Positions 1 through 6,425 of a stretch of DNA of 17,617 nt are shown here, piece by piece. How positions within the stretch are numbered: position 1 is the stretch's first letter; each line of letters starts with the position of its first letter. Under the pieces are notes generated by a model. It searched no databases, was not told the DNA's origin, and saw only the letters and a program-made list of their open reading frames with translations. The position numbers and the translations under genes are program-made. Source of the DNA: UBA8752 sp965657965 (GTDB taxonomy: Bacteria; Bacteroidota; Bacteroidia; Flavobacteriales_D; Sanyastnellaceae); the NCBI GenBank assembly GCA_965657965.1, contig CBFHQM010000035.1, forward strand, positions 1 to 17,617, written 5' to 3'.

Positions 1-3000
1 CAATTGTTGGTCTCACAGGGTTGAGGAAATGCACATGATCCGTCGTCATATGTTGCAGACAAGGAGAAATTGATGGCTTCTATGTAAGTGCATCCCGCCT
101 CCTCTTGGTCGTCGCAGATGCCGTTGTTGTTCTCGTCCGCTGAGCAAGGGCCTCCGCATTGTCCAAGGGCATCGAGGGTGTTACCGGCGCAATCACAGGA
201 TCCTACCGGGATTTCCGTACAACCGCACTCTAGCGCTTGGCCCGGGCCGTTGCACACGCCACAATCATCGAGCGCTCCCACGCAGGGATCGATGTTGTCG
301 CAGATTCCGTCTTGGTCTAGGTCAGCGGTGCAAGTGCCACCGCATTGTCCGAGAGCGTCTAAGGTATTTCCGTCGCAATCGCAGGAGCCATCTGGGATGA
401 CAGTACAACCGCACTCAAACACCTGGCCTGGGCCATTGCACACGCTACAATCATCGAGCGCTCCCACGCAGGGATCGATGTCGTCGCAGATTCCGTCTTG
501 GTCTAGGTCAGTGGTGCACGATCCGCCGCAGATGCCGAGGACATCGAGTTGGTTTCCGTTGCAATCGCACTCCCCTTCTGGGATGTTGTTGCATCCGCAT
601 TGGAAGATGTCGCCGACTCCATTGCAGACACCGCATGTGTCGTAGACGCCAACACAGGGATCAATGTCGTCGCAAAGACCATCGTTGTCCTCGTCTATGG
701 TGCAGCTTCCGCCGCATTCTCCAATGATGTCTTCTTGATTCCCCTCGCAATCGCAATCGCCGGTTGGAATGTCGGTGCAACCGCAGTCGTAAACCTCGCC
801 CGGGCCATTGCATACGCCGCATGCATCGATTTGACCAATACACGAATCGACGTTGTCGCAAATGCCATCTTGGTCGCTGTCCTCATCGCAATCCCCTCCA
901 CATTCTCCAAGGGCGTCATAGACTGAACACGAGCCATCATCATCTGTGGCGTTCACATCGTAATTGCAGGCTTCACTGTTTGTGCACCCCGGGACTTCTG
1001 CATTGTCACACACCCCGTCGTTGTCCGCATCACCCGGACAATCGCCACCACAGATTCCGAGGGCGTCGACTTGGTTTCCTTCGCAATCGCAGTCTTCATT
1101 GGGGATTTCAGTGCAGCCGCAATCCAGTGTGGCGCCAGGACCGTTGCACACGCCACAGTCATCGAATTCTCCCACACAGGGGTCAATGCTGTCGCAGATG
1201 CCATCTTGGTCGAGGTCTGCGTCGCACGAGCCGCCACACACGCCGAGAACGTCGAGTTGGTTTCCTTGACAATCGCAGTCCCCTTCTGGAATGTTGTTGC
1301 ATCCGCATTGGAAAATATCCCCTACCCCATTGCAAACTCCGCAGGTATCGTAGGCGCCAATACAAGGGTCAATGTCGTCGCAGATGCCATCGTTGTCCTC
1401 GTCCTCAGTGCAGCTTCCGCCACATTCTCCGACGACATCCTCTTGGTTTCCTTCACAATCGCAATCACCGATTGGAATGTCGGCGCAACCGCAGTCGTAG
1501 ACCTCGCCTGGACCATTGCACACGCCACAGACATCGAATTGCCCAACACAAGGATCATTGTCGTCGCAAATCCCATCTTGGTCGCTGTCTACAGTGCAAT
1601 CGCCTCCGCATACGCCCAGGGCATCTAAGGTTGTGCATGAACCGTCCTCATCTGTGGCATTGGCATTGAAGTTGCAGGCTGCATCGTTTGTGCACCCTGG
1701 AACTTCTTCATTGTCGCACACGCCGTCATTGTCGATGTCGGTGGGGCAATCGCCATTGCAGTCGCCCAGCGCATCATAGGCTCCCACACAGGGGTCAATG
1801 TCGTCGCAGATGCCATCGTTGTCGAAGTCTGCAGAGCAGTTGCCGTTGCAATCACCGAGCGCATCAAATGCACCAACACAAGGGTCGACGCTGTCGCAGA
1901 CACCATCTTGATCGAGGTCCTCCTGGCAGTCACCTCCGCAGTGACCAATGGCGTCGAGTTGATTGCCGTTGCAATCACAGTCCTCAGGAGGAATGTCCGA
2001 GCAGCCACAGTCGAAGACTGCGCCCGGGCCATTGCATTCTCCGCAGATGTCATATTCACCCACGCACTCGTCTTCGCTGTCGCATATGCCGTCGCTGTCG
2101 TTGTCATTTTCGCAGGATCCACCGCACACGCCAAGGGCGTCGAGTTGATTCCCGTTGCAGTCGCAATCTCCGCTGGGGATGTCGGCGCATCCGCACGCAT
2201 AGATGTCCCCAGGTCCATTGCAGACTCCGCAGTCGTCTACGGTTCCGACACAAGGGTCATTGGCATCGCAAATACCATCATTGTCGTCGTCGATAAGGCA
2301 GTTGCCATCGCAATCGAGCGCATCACCGGCATAAGTGCAGCCAGAATTCGCGTCGCTTGGGCAATTTCCTCCCAATTCGGAAACGAACTGAATGTCCGAG
2401 GTGCCATCCGCTTCCCCATTGGGGCCAGAACCAAAGTCTGGGAAGTATTGGCCGGACAATTCAGCGCTGATGTCTCCATCGGTTGTGAGTTGGGCAATCA
2501 GCACTTTTCCATCAACGTCGGGGACGCCTTGGTCATTTCCATTGTTATAGATATACCAAAGGCCCCCGATGATGTCGTCCATGACGAGGTCTTGGCCAGA
2601 CTCAAAATTGGCGACCCAGTTTTGCGAAGGACTTGCAATGGTGTTGATCACAGCTTGTGCTGCCCCCTCTTCTGGAGCATGTCCAATGGTCACGTAGCTG
2701 TCGTAAATCAAGTTTGGGAAATAGTCAAACAAACTGCTCGAGATGCCCGAAGACGTTGCACTTCCGATTGGGTCTTGGTAAAAGGACGTGGTGGTGGCAA
2801 TGCGAATGGTGGTCGTTTGCCCAGGATTTTCGTCGGGGTCCAGACTGTCGTCAATGACGGTGCTGATGGCGGAAAGAAAATGGTCCGGTTCGGATAAGTG
2901 GATGTAGAGGCGATAGGTCGTCAGTCCGGCGAGATCGCCTGTGGTGTGGACAGCCGTGGGTTCAAGAATGAGGCACGGCCCCTGTTCTCCTGAGTCGATG

Positions 3001-3101
3001 TTGTTTGGGTCGAAATTGCACGCGGCGGGATCTGCGCACTGAGCAAGGACAGTGGTCAACGTACAAGAAAGAAACAGAAAAAGGCAAAGCAGACGCGCCA
3101 T
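1..3101 (-). CDS. Large secreted Cys/Asp-rich protein with thrombospondin type 3-like repeats (3' end outside window)
   Basis: The reading frame is open from the ATG at 3101 to the left edge: 1033 codons and no stop, so the C-terminus is missing. Residues 1-20 form a signal peptide with a hydrophobic LLCLFLFL core and likely cleavage after LA; a lipobox reading at Cys13 seems less likely. Residues 22 to about 260 are a non-repetitive N-terminal module beginning with CADPAACNFDP. From about residue 260 there are at least 14 units built on DxDxDGICD, each followed by CGVCNGPG, CGC, DCDC and CGGxC. The DxDxDG core is the calcium-binding pattern of thrombospondin type 3 repeats, and the regular cysteines suggest disulfides. 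Three units are interrupted by GCTNxxACNxxxNATDxDGSC-type inserts, a motif common in Flavobacteriales surface proteins. Such proteins often end in a type IX secretion sorting domain, but that end is not visible here. A role in adhesion or the extracellular matrix is inference; no enzymatic domain is seen. Confidence 0.88.
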   Translation of the reverse strand, partial: MARLLCLFLFLSCTLTTVLAQCADPAACNFDPNNIDSGEQGPCLILEPTAVHTTGDLAGLTTYRLYIHLSEPDHFLSAISTVIDDSLDPDENPGQTTTIRIATTTSFYQDPIGSATSSGISSSLFDYFPNLIYDSYVTIGHAPEEGAAQAVINTIASPSQNWVANFESGQDLVMDDIIGGLWYIYNNGNDQGVPDVDGKVLIAQLTTDGDISAELSGQYFPDFGSGPNGEADGTSDIQFVSELGGNCPSDANSGCTYAGDALDCDGNCLIDDDNDGICDANDPCVGTVDDCGVCNGPGDIYACGCADIPSGDCDCNGNQLDALGVCGGSCENDNDSDGICDSEDECVGEYDICGECNGPGAVFDCGCSDIPPEDCDCNGNQLDAIGHCGGDCQEDLDQDGVCDSVDPCVGAFDALGDCNGNCSADFDNDGICDDIDPCVGAYDALGDCNGDCPTDIDNDGVCDNEEVPGCTNDAACNFNANATDEDGSCTTLDALGVCGGDCTVDSDQDGICDDNDPCVGQFDVCGVCNGPGEVYDCGCADIPIGDCDCEGNQEDVVGECGGSCTEDEDNDGICDDIDPCIGAYDTCGVCNGVGDIFQCGCNNIPEGDCDCQGNQLDVLGVCGGSCDADLDQDGICDSIDPCVGEFDDCGVCNGPGATLDCGCTEIPNEDCDCEGNQVDALGICGGDCPGDADNDGVCDNAEVPGCTNSEACNYDVNATDDDGSCSVYDALGECGGDCDEDSDQDGICDNVDSCIGQIDACGVCNGPGEVYDCGCTDIPTGDCDCEGNQEDIIGECGGSCTIDEDNDGLCDDIDPCVGVYDTCGVCNGVGDIFQCGCNNIPEGECDCNGNQLDVLGICGGSCTTDLDQDGICDDIDPCVGALDDCSVCNGPGQVFECGCTVIPDGSCDCDGNTLDALGQCGGTCTADLDQDGICDNIDPCVGALDDCGVCNGPGQALECGCTEIPVGSCDCAGNTLDALGQCGGPCSADENNNGICDDQEEAGCTYIEAINFSLSATYDDGSCAFPQPCETNN
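140..511 (-). repeat. Two adjacent 186-bp repeats (62 residues each) with a near-identical core
   Basis: Copies lie at 326-511 and 140-325. Inside them, 447-511 and 261-325 agree at 64 of 65 bases by direct reading, the one difference being c or t in the gatgt(c/t)gtcg stretch. The rest of the unit is more diverged. Third-codon positions are conserved in the core, which suggests recent duplication or gene conversion rather than selection on protein alone. Confidence 0.8.
333..1040 (-). repeat. 708-bp tandem super-repeat, copy B
   Basis: This is the second, directly adjacent copy, lying closer to the C-terminus of the encoded protein. Sub-unit order and residues unique to each sub-unit (EVYDCGC, then DIFQCGCNNIPEG, then the third type) are kept from copy A. 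The multiple of three preserves the frame. Substitutions are scattered, and many are synonymous or swap similar residues such as D/E and I/V. Confidence 0.8.
1041..1748 (-). repeat. 708-bp tandem super-repeat, copy A (236 residues, four sub-units)
   Basis: Aligning this stretch with 333-1040 at a fixed offset of 708 bp matches many landmarks: the CGCNNIPEG segment (1299 against 591), the YDTCGVCNGVGDIFQ segment (1349 against 641), the EVYDCGC segment (1495 against 787) and the VPGCTN segment (1691 against 983). The unit holds one GCTN-type insert and three different Cys-rich sub-units in the same order, so it is a higher-order duplication on top of the basic repeat of about 60 residues. Confidence 0.8.
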
Positions 3102-3120
3102 TTGTAACCATTTGGTCTAT

Positions 3121-3151
3121 CTAAAATAGCAAATAGTCGACATAAATTCAA
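3121..3151 (-). promoter_or_regulatory. Putative Bacteroidota-type promoter of the repeat protein gene
   Basis: Read on the minus strand, TATTTTAG (3128-3121) matches the TAnnTTTG -7 element at 7 of 8 positions. A TTG lies 20 bp upstream (3151-3149), a normal spacing for the -33 element. The start codon is at 3101, leaving a short leader without a Shine-Dalgarno sequence, as is usual in this phylum. Confidence 0.4.
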
Positions 3152-3204
3152 GTTTGGTTGCAGTTAACGCCTTTTTTTCCGAGTGTCATTTGTGACTTTC
3201 GGGC

Positions 3205-3238
3205 AAAAAAAAAGCCCGGCATGCCGGACTTCTTTTTT
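3205..3238 (-). terminator. Rho-independent terminator downstream of the tRNA
   Basis: On the minus strand the sequence folds as AAGTCCGG-CATG-CCGGGCTT followed by nine T residues. One pair is a G-U wobble on this strand but would be a C/A mismatch on the other, so the minus direction is favoured. It sits just after the tRNA and before the promoter of the repeat protein gene, separating the two transcripts. Confidence 0.75.
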
Positions 3239-3242
3239 AGTG

Positions 3243-3316
3243 TAGCGAGAGAGAGACTTGAACTCTCGACCTCAGGATTATGAATCCTGCGCTCTAACCA
3301 GCTGAGCTACCTCGCC
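3243..3316 (-). tRNA. tRNA-Met (CAT anticodon), elongator type
   Basis: The 74-nt minus-strand sequence folds as a cloverleaf. The acceptor stem pairs GGCGAGG with TCTCGCT, with G-T pairs at both ends. The D-arm contains AGCTCAGCTGGTTAGAGC. The anticodon stem CAGGA/TCCTG closes the loop TTCATAA with anticodon CAT at 3282-3280. The T-arm is GAGAG-TTCAAGT-CTCTC and the discriminator is A. CCA is not encoded, so the CCA-adding enzyme at 13811-15313 is needed to finish it. The paired first base and the GTAGCTCAG-type D-arm fit elongator Met rather than initiator. A tRNA-Ile with lysidine-modified CAT cannot be excluded from the anticodon alone. Confidence 0.88.
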
Positions 3317-3339
3317 TTGGTTTTTCCCTTAACGGGCGG

Positions 3340-3347
3340 CAAATTTA
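3340..3347 (-). promoter_or_regulatory. Putative -7 element of the tRNA promoter
   Basis: On the minus strand this reads TAAATTTG, a full match to TAnnTTTG, 23 bp upstream of the tRNA 5' end. No clear TTG lies at the expected -33 position. Together with the terminator at 3205-3238 it would make the tRNA a single-gene transcript. Confidence 0.45.
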
Positions 3348-3422
3348 ATGAAAGCGCACGTGGAAACGTGAGAATTTGTGAATGTTCCTGTCATTCATGT
3401 GTAAGTCCGGCTCAAGACATCG

Positions 3423-3430
3423 TATCTTTC
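3423..3430 (+). promoter_or_regulatory. Weak putative -7 element of the START-like gene
   Basis: TATCTTTC matches TAnnTTTG at 7 of 8 positions and lies 16 bp before the start codon at 3447. No good -33 TTG is seen. The rest of the 130-bp gap back to the tRNA holds only a small CACGT/ACGTG inverted repeat (3357-3370) and nothing else recognised. Confidence 0.28.
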
Positions 3431-3446
3431 GAGCAATCTGTGTTTT

Positions 3447-3833
3447 ATGGAACGAGTTGAATTTCAAGTGGAGGTGCCGATTCAGGCCAGTAAGGGTTCC
3501 ATCTTTAGCCGTCTCAATAATCCGAGTGGCTTATCCGAGTGGTTTTCTGACGATGTGAACATCAAAAAGGACGTGTTCACCTTCTTTTGGGATGGTTCCG
3601 AGGAATCCGCACGTTTGGTGACCCAAAAGCGGGAAGAGTTCGTGAAATTCCGGTGGATGGAGCACGAAGAAGAAGGAGAGAAGACTTTCTTTGAGATGCG
3701 CATTAAAATTGATCCCCTCACGGGCGACACAGCGCTTTTGGTTACGGACTACGCCGAAGAAGATGAGATTGAAGAAGCCACCTTGCTTTGGGAGAAGCAG
3801 TTGGGCGACTTGAAGCGTGTTCTTGGTGGCTGA
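3447..3833 (+). CDS. START-like domain protein (AHSA1/SRPBCC fold)
   Basis: This 128-residue acidic protein matches the small START-like family found throughout Bacteroidota. The pattern is an N-terminal strand (VEFQVEVPI), a helix with IFSRLNNPSGLSEWFSDDV, then alternating strands including FFWDGSEE and FVKFRW, and a C-terminal helix (LLWEKQLGDLKRVL). The SRPBCC fold forms a hydrophobic cavity and the related AHSA1 proteins bind Hsp90-type chaperones. The ligand or partner of this bacterial group is unknown. The protein has no signal peptide and should be cytoplasmic. It is transcribed alone and converges on the minus-strand operon ending at 3868, with only 34 bp between stop codons and no clear terminator there. 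Confidence 0.8.
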   Translation: MERVEFQVEVPIQASKGSIFSRLNNPSGLSEWFSDDVNIKKDVFTFFWDGSEESARLVTQKREEFVKFRWMEHEEEGEKTFFEMRIKIDPLTGDTALLVTDYAEEDEIEEATLLWEKQLGDLKRVLGG

Positions 3834-3867
3834 TTAAATCCAGCTTCCCTCCCCTACTTACTAGAAC

Positions 3868-4608
3868 TTAGGTCCCTTTCAGGTACTGGCGCATCAGTGC
3901 TAGATATTGATCTGTAAAATCAAGCGTGGCGTTGCCCTCAAGGGTGAGATACTCTGTGCGGTGCGCCGCCTTTTGTGCGGGTGCTTTCCTCCATTCGGAG
4001 AGAAACCTTTTGCAGGGCAAATGGCGCATGGTATGAATCATCACCGTTCGCTCATCGCAGAACCCTGCACTCGCGCACCAGCCTTGCCACTCTTCGAGTC
4101 GGTCGATTGGCCAAATGGTGCAAAGCCTGCCCCCTGGTTTGAGAAGAGCTGCCGCAGATTGGGCAAGTTCGCCCATGGGCAAAGTGTCGTCGTGTCGGGC
4201 GAGATTCCGCGCAGTATCCAAAGACTTTGTTTTGTTTCGAAAGAATGGCGGATTGGATACGACGAGATCTGCGGCGCTTACAAGATCAGGTCTTGACTCA
4301 GTGAGGCTCTGAACCGGGCCGGTCCAACTGCGTGCATCTCGGCCGGTAAACGGGTGTGCTTTGAAATTTTCTTCGCATTGCGCGGCCGCTTGGGGTTCCA
4401 GTTCAACGCCGAGGACGTGACTGCCAACGGCCATCCTTTGCAGAAGCATAAGCCCCACATAACCATTGCCTGCGCCAACATCTATGGCCAATTTGACACC
4501 CTCCACATCGCTCCAAGAGCCGAGTACAATGCCATCCATTCCCACTTTCATGGCAGCACCGTCTTGCTCAACGGAAAATGTCTTGAAGTGGAATGGCCCT
4601 TTCGCCAT
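3868..4608 (-). CDS. trmN6: tRNA1(Val) adenine-N6 methyltransferase, TrmN6 family
   Basis: A 246-residue class I SAM-dependent methyltransferase. The N-terminus FHFKTFSVEQD...MKVGMDGIVLGSW matches the YfiC/TrmN6 family. Motif I is DVGAGNGYVG (residues 43-52), the acidic motif II is VELE (68-71), and the catalytic NPPF motif is at 119-122, the signature of N6-adenine methyltransferases. In E. coli the enzyme methylates A37 of tRNA1(Val) in the cytoplasm; the substrate here is inferred from family membership. It is the last gene of the operon, starting 3 bp after the stop codon of the PaaY-like gene, and its length is normal. Confidence 0.85.
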   Translation of the reverse strand: MAKGPFHFKTFSVEQDGAAMKVGMDGIVLGSWSDVEGVKLAIDVGAGNGYVGLMLLQRMAVGSHVLGVELEPQAAAQCEENFKAHPFTGRDARSWTGPVQSLTESRPDLVSAADLVVSNPPFFRNKTKSLDTARNLARHDDTLPMGELAQSAAALLKPGGRLCTIWPIDRLEEWQGWCASAGFCDERTVMIHTMRHLPCKRFLSEWRKAPAQKAAHRTEYLTLEGNATLDFTDQYLALMRQYLKGT

Positions 4609-4611
4609 GAG

Positions 4612-5211
4612 TCACTCGGTACTGCGCCGCTTTTGCCAGGTCTCAAATTGCGGGAAGTCCTCGATGCGATTCAAGGGTGCTTCACGAAGAGGCGGACATT
4701 CAATAAGGTGAGCCTCGTAATCGGCCGGAAGAGATTGGTAAAGGCCGGTACCTTCGACTTTGTGTTTGTGCATGGCGTCGGACACTTGGCCAATGACTTT
4801 GGCGGGGTTCCCTGCCACGATGCTTCGGGGCTCCCATTTGCTTTGAGCTTTGAGAAAGGCCAAGGCTCCGATAATGCACCCCTCTCCCACTTGGACGTCA
4901 TCCATAACGACTGCATTCATACCAATCATGCACTGAGCACCGAGATGAGCACCATGAATGATGGCGCCATGTCCGACGTGGGCGCCTTCCTCGAGCCGGA
5001 CAGTTGTTCCGGGAAACATATGGATGACGCAGTTTTCTTGAACATTGCACCCATCTGCCAGCTCGATCTTGCCCCAATCCCCGCGCAGTACTGCACCGGG
5101 GCCGATGTAGCATTTGGCGCCGATGGTCACGTGTCCAATCAGTGTGGCTTGCGGATGAACGTAGGCGGACTCATCCACAACGGGGGTCATGGATTTGAAG
5201 GACTGAATCAT
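4612..5211 (-). CDS. PaaY-like gamma-carbonic-anhydrase-fold (hexapeptide) protein
   Basis: A 199-residue left-handed beta-helix protein. Hexapeptide-repeat turns run from about residue 18 to 135 (ATLIGHVTIGAKCYIGPGAVLRGD, then GAHVGHGAIIHGAHLG). His64, His81 and His86 fit the three zinc ligands of gamma carbonic anhydrases, including the five-residue spacing of the last two. Length and C-terminus resemble PaaY, which in E. coli acts as a thioesterase of the phenylacetate pathway; related proteins are carbonic anhydrases or have no known activity. The ATG at 5211 is chosen because it forms an ATGA overlap with the thiolase stop; the frame stays open upstream only as a shadow of the thiolase gene. 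Pairing with the thiolase supports a PaaY-like role in acyl-CoA metabolism, though this is inference. Confidence 0.82.
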   Translation of the reverse strand: MIQSFKSMTPVVDESAYVHPQATLIGHVTIGAKCYIGPGAVLRGDWGKIELADGCNVQENCVIHMFPGTTVRLEEGAHVGHGAIIHGAHLGAQCMIGMNAVVMDDVQVGEGCIIGALAFLKAQSKWEPRSIVAGNPAKVIGQVSDAMHKHKVEGTGLYQSLPADYEAHLIECPPLREAPLNRIEDFPQFETWQKRRSTE

Positions 5212-6425
5212 GCCTTGCTGACGTTCTTGATCACTGTAGCATAACCCTGTCCAACACCAATGCACAACGAAACCAGCGCATAGGTCCCTCCGTTCCGCGC
5301 CAATTGGCGTGCCGCAGTCAACAGGATGCGTGCTCCGGTCATGCCCAACGGGTGTCCGAGCGCAATGGCACCGCCTTGCGGGTTGATTCGTGGATCGAGG
5401 TCTTCTAATCCAAGTGCTCGGGTACAGGCCAAACTTTGGGCAGCAAAGGCCTCGTTGAGTTCGATGTGATCCATGTCTTCGAGTCGGAGGTTGGCTTTTT
5501 TGAGCGCTTGTTTTGAGGCCTCGACGGGACCAATTCCCATGATACGGGGCTCGACACCCACCACAGCGCTCGACACGACTCGAGCCAAAGGTGACCAGTT
5601 GTGTTGCTTGAGTCCTGCCTCGTTGGCCATCAGCAAGGCACATGCTCCATCGTTCAATCCGCTGCTGTTGCCTGCAGTCACACTTCCACCTTCTTTCTTA
5701 AAAGCGGGACGCAGTTTGGCTAGAATGTCTTGGGTGGATGTCGGCTTAATGAATTCGTCGGCATCGAAGACGAGGTCTTCCTGTTTCCTTCTTGGAATGT
5801 GGACCGGAGAAATTTCTTCGGCAAAGTGACCTGCAGTTCTTGCTGCTGTAGCTTTTTGCTGGGACCATGCAGCAAATTGATCTTGGTCCGCTCTGCTGAT
5901 GCCATGGAGCTCCACAAGATTCTCGGCTGTCGTGCCCATGCCATCGGTTCCATAAAGAGCGTCAAGTTTTGGGTTGATGAACCGCCATCCAAAACTGCTG
6001 TCGTGCATTTGGGCGTCTCGCCCAAAAGGCCGGCTTGCTTTGCTGATTACCCAAGGACCGCGTGTCATGTGCTCCACCCCTCCGGTCAGCATTACGTTGG
6101 CGTCCTGTACGTGCAAGGCTCGTGCTGCATGTACTGTGGCAGCCATTCCGGATGCGCAGAGTCGGTTAATGGTCTCACCGGGGACAGAGGTTGGCAAACC
6201 GGCCAACAATCCGGCCATTCGCGCCACATTTCGGTTGTCCTCTCCGGCTTGATTGGCACACCCCAAAAGCACATCGCCAATCTGAGCGGGATCAAAGTTG
6301 GGGTGGCGTTGAATCAGGGCACGGATGACATGGGCAGCCAAGTCATCTGTGCGCACGGGGGCCAAAGTGCCACCGAAATTTCCAATGGGCGTTCGAATGC
6401 CGTCAACCAAAAAGGCGTTCATCAT
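5208..6425 (-). CDS. Thiolase, probable 3-oxoadipyl-CoA/acetyl-CoA C-acyltransferase
   Basis: A 405-residue type II (degradative) thiolase of normal length. The acyl-enzyme cysteine is Cys90 in NRLCASGMAA; the second-half motifs are NEAFAAQSL, GGAIALGHPLGMTGAR with His358, and Cys388 in SLCIGVGQG. The segment GCANQAGEDNRNVARMAGLLAGLP and the FGWRFINPKLDALYG loop resemble PcaF/PaaJ-type 3-oxoadipyl-CoA thiolases more than biosynthetic acetoacetyl-CoA thiolases. The expected reaction splits 3-oxoadipyl-CoA with CoA into succinyl-CoA and acetyl-CoA in the cytoplasm. The start at 6425 (MMNAF) makes an ATGA overlap with the preceding gene; the second Met at 6422 is possible. No other aromatic-degradation gene besides the PaaY-like neighbour lies in the window, so substrate specificity stays open. 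Confidence 0.9.
   Translation of the reverse strand: MMNAFLVDGIRTPIGNFGGTLAPVRTDDLAAHVIRALIQRHPNFDPAQIGDVLLGCANQAGEDNRNVARMAGLLAGLPTSVPGETINRLCASGMAATVHAARALHVQDANVMLTGGVEHMTRGPWVISKASRPFGRDAQMHDSSFGWRFINPKLDALYGTDGMGTTAENLVELHGISRADQDQFAAWSQQKATAARTAGHFAEEISPVHIPRRKQEDLVFDADEFIKPTSTQDILAKLRPAFKKEGGSVTAGNSSGLNDGACALLMANEAGLKQHNWSPLARVVSSAVVGVEPRIMGIGPVEASKQALKKANLRLEDMDHIELNEAFAAQSLACTRALGLEDLDPRINPQGGAIALGHPLGMTGARILLTAARQLARNGGTYALVSLCIGVGQGYATVIKNVSKA

Noticed and set aside
140..1748. CRISPR-like or non-coding tandem array
   Set aside because: The repeats are degenerate, differ mostly in ways that keep the protein motif, have lengths divisible by three, and lack short identical repeats with unique spacers.
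549..2897. Long plus-strand open frames (for example 764-1669, 1071-1628 and 1908-2897) opposite the repeat protein gene
   Set aside because: The minus-strand frame is open for over 3 kb with a signal peptide and conserved Cys/Asp repeats. The plus-strand frames arise because the biased codons of the repeats (GAC, TGC, GGC, ATC and the like) rarely make stops on the other strand. Their products are low-complexity with no known domain.
3357..3370. CACGT-GGAA-ACGTG inverted repeat as an operator or hairpin
   Set aside because: It is only five base pairs with no T run, and no regulator gene or second copy is present nearby, so chance is sufficient.
3834..3867. Terminator between the convergent START-like and TrmN6-like genes
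   Set aside because: Only a weak four-pair GCTG/CAGC fold near the first stop codon is present, without a T run on either strand.
4354..5244. 296-codon plus-strand open frame
   Set aside because: It lies antisense to the TrmN6-like and PaaY-like genes, which have clear motifs and coupled starts; its product shows no recognisable domain.
5212..5643. N-terminal extension of the PaaY-like protein to a 343-residue form
   Set aside because: The extension overlaps the thiolase gene in another frame of the same strand and is unlike any hexapeptide protein; the ATG at 5211 gives a normal family length and an ATGA junction.
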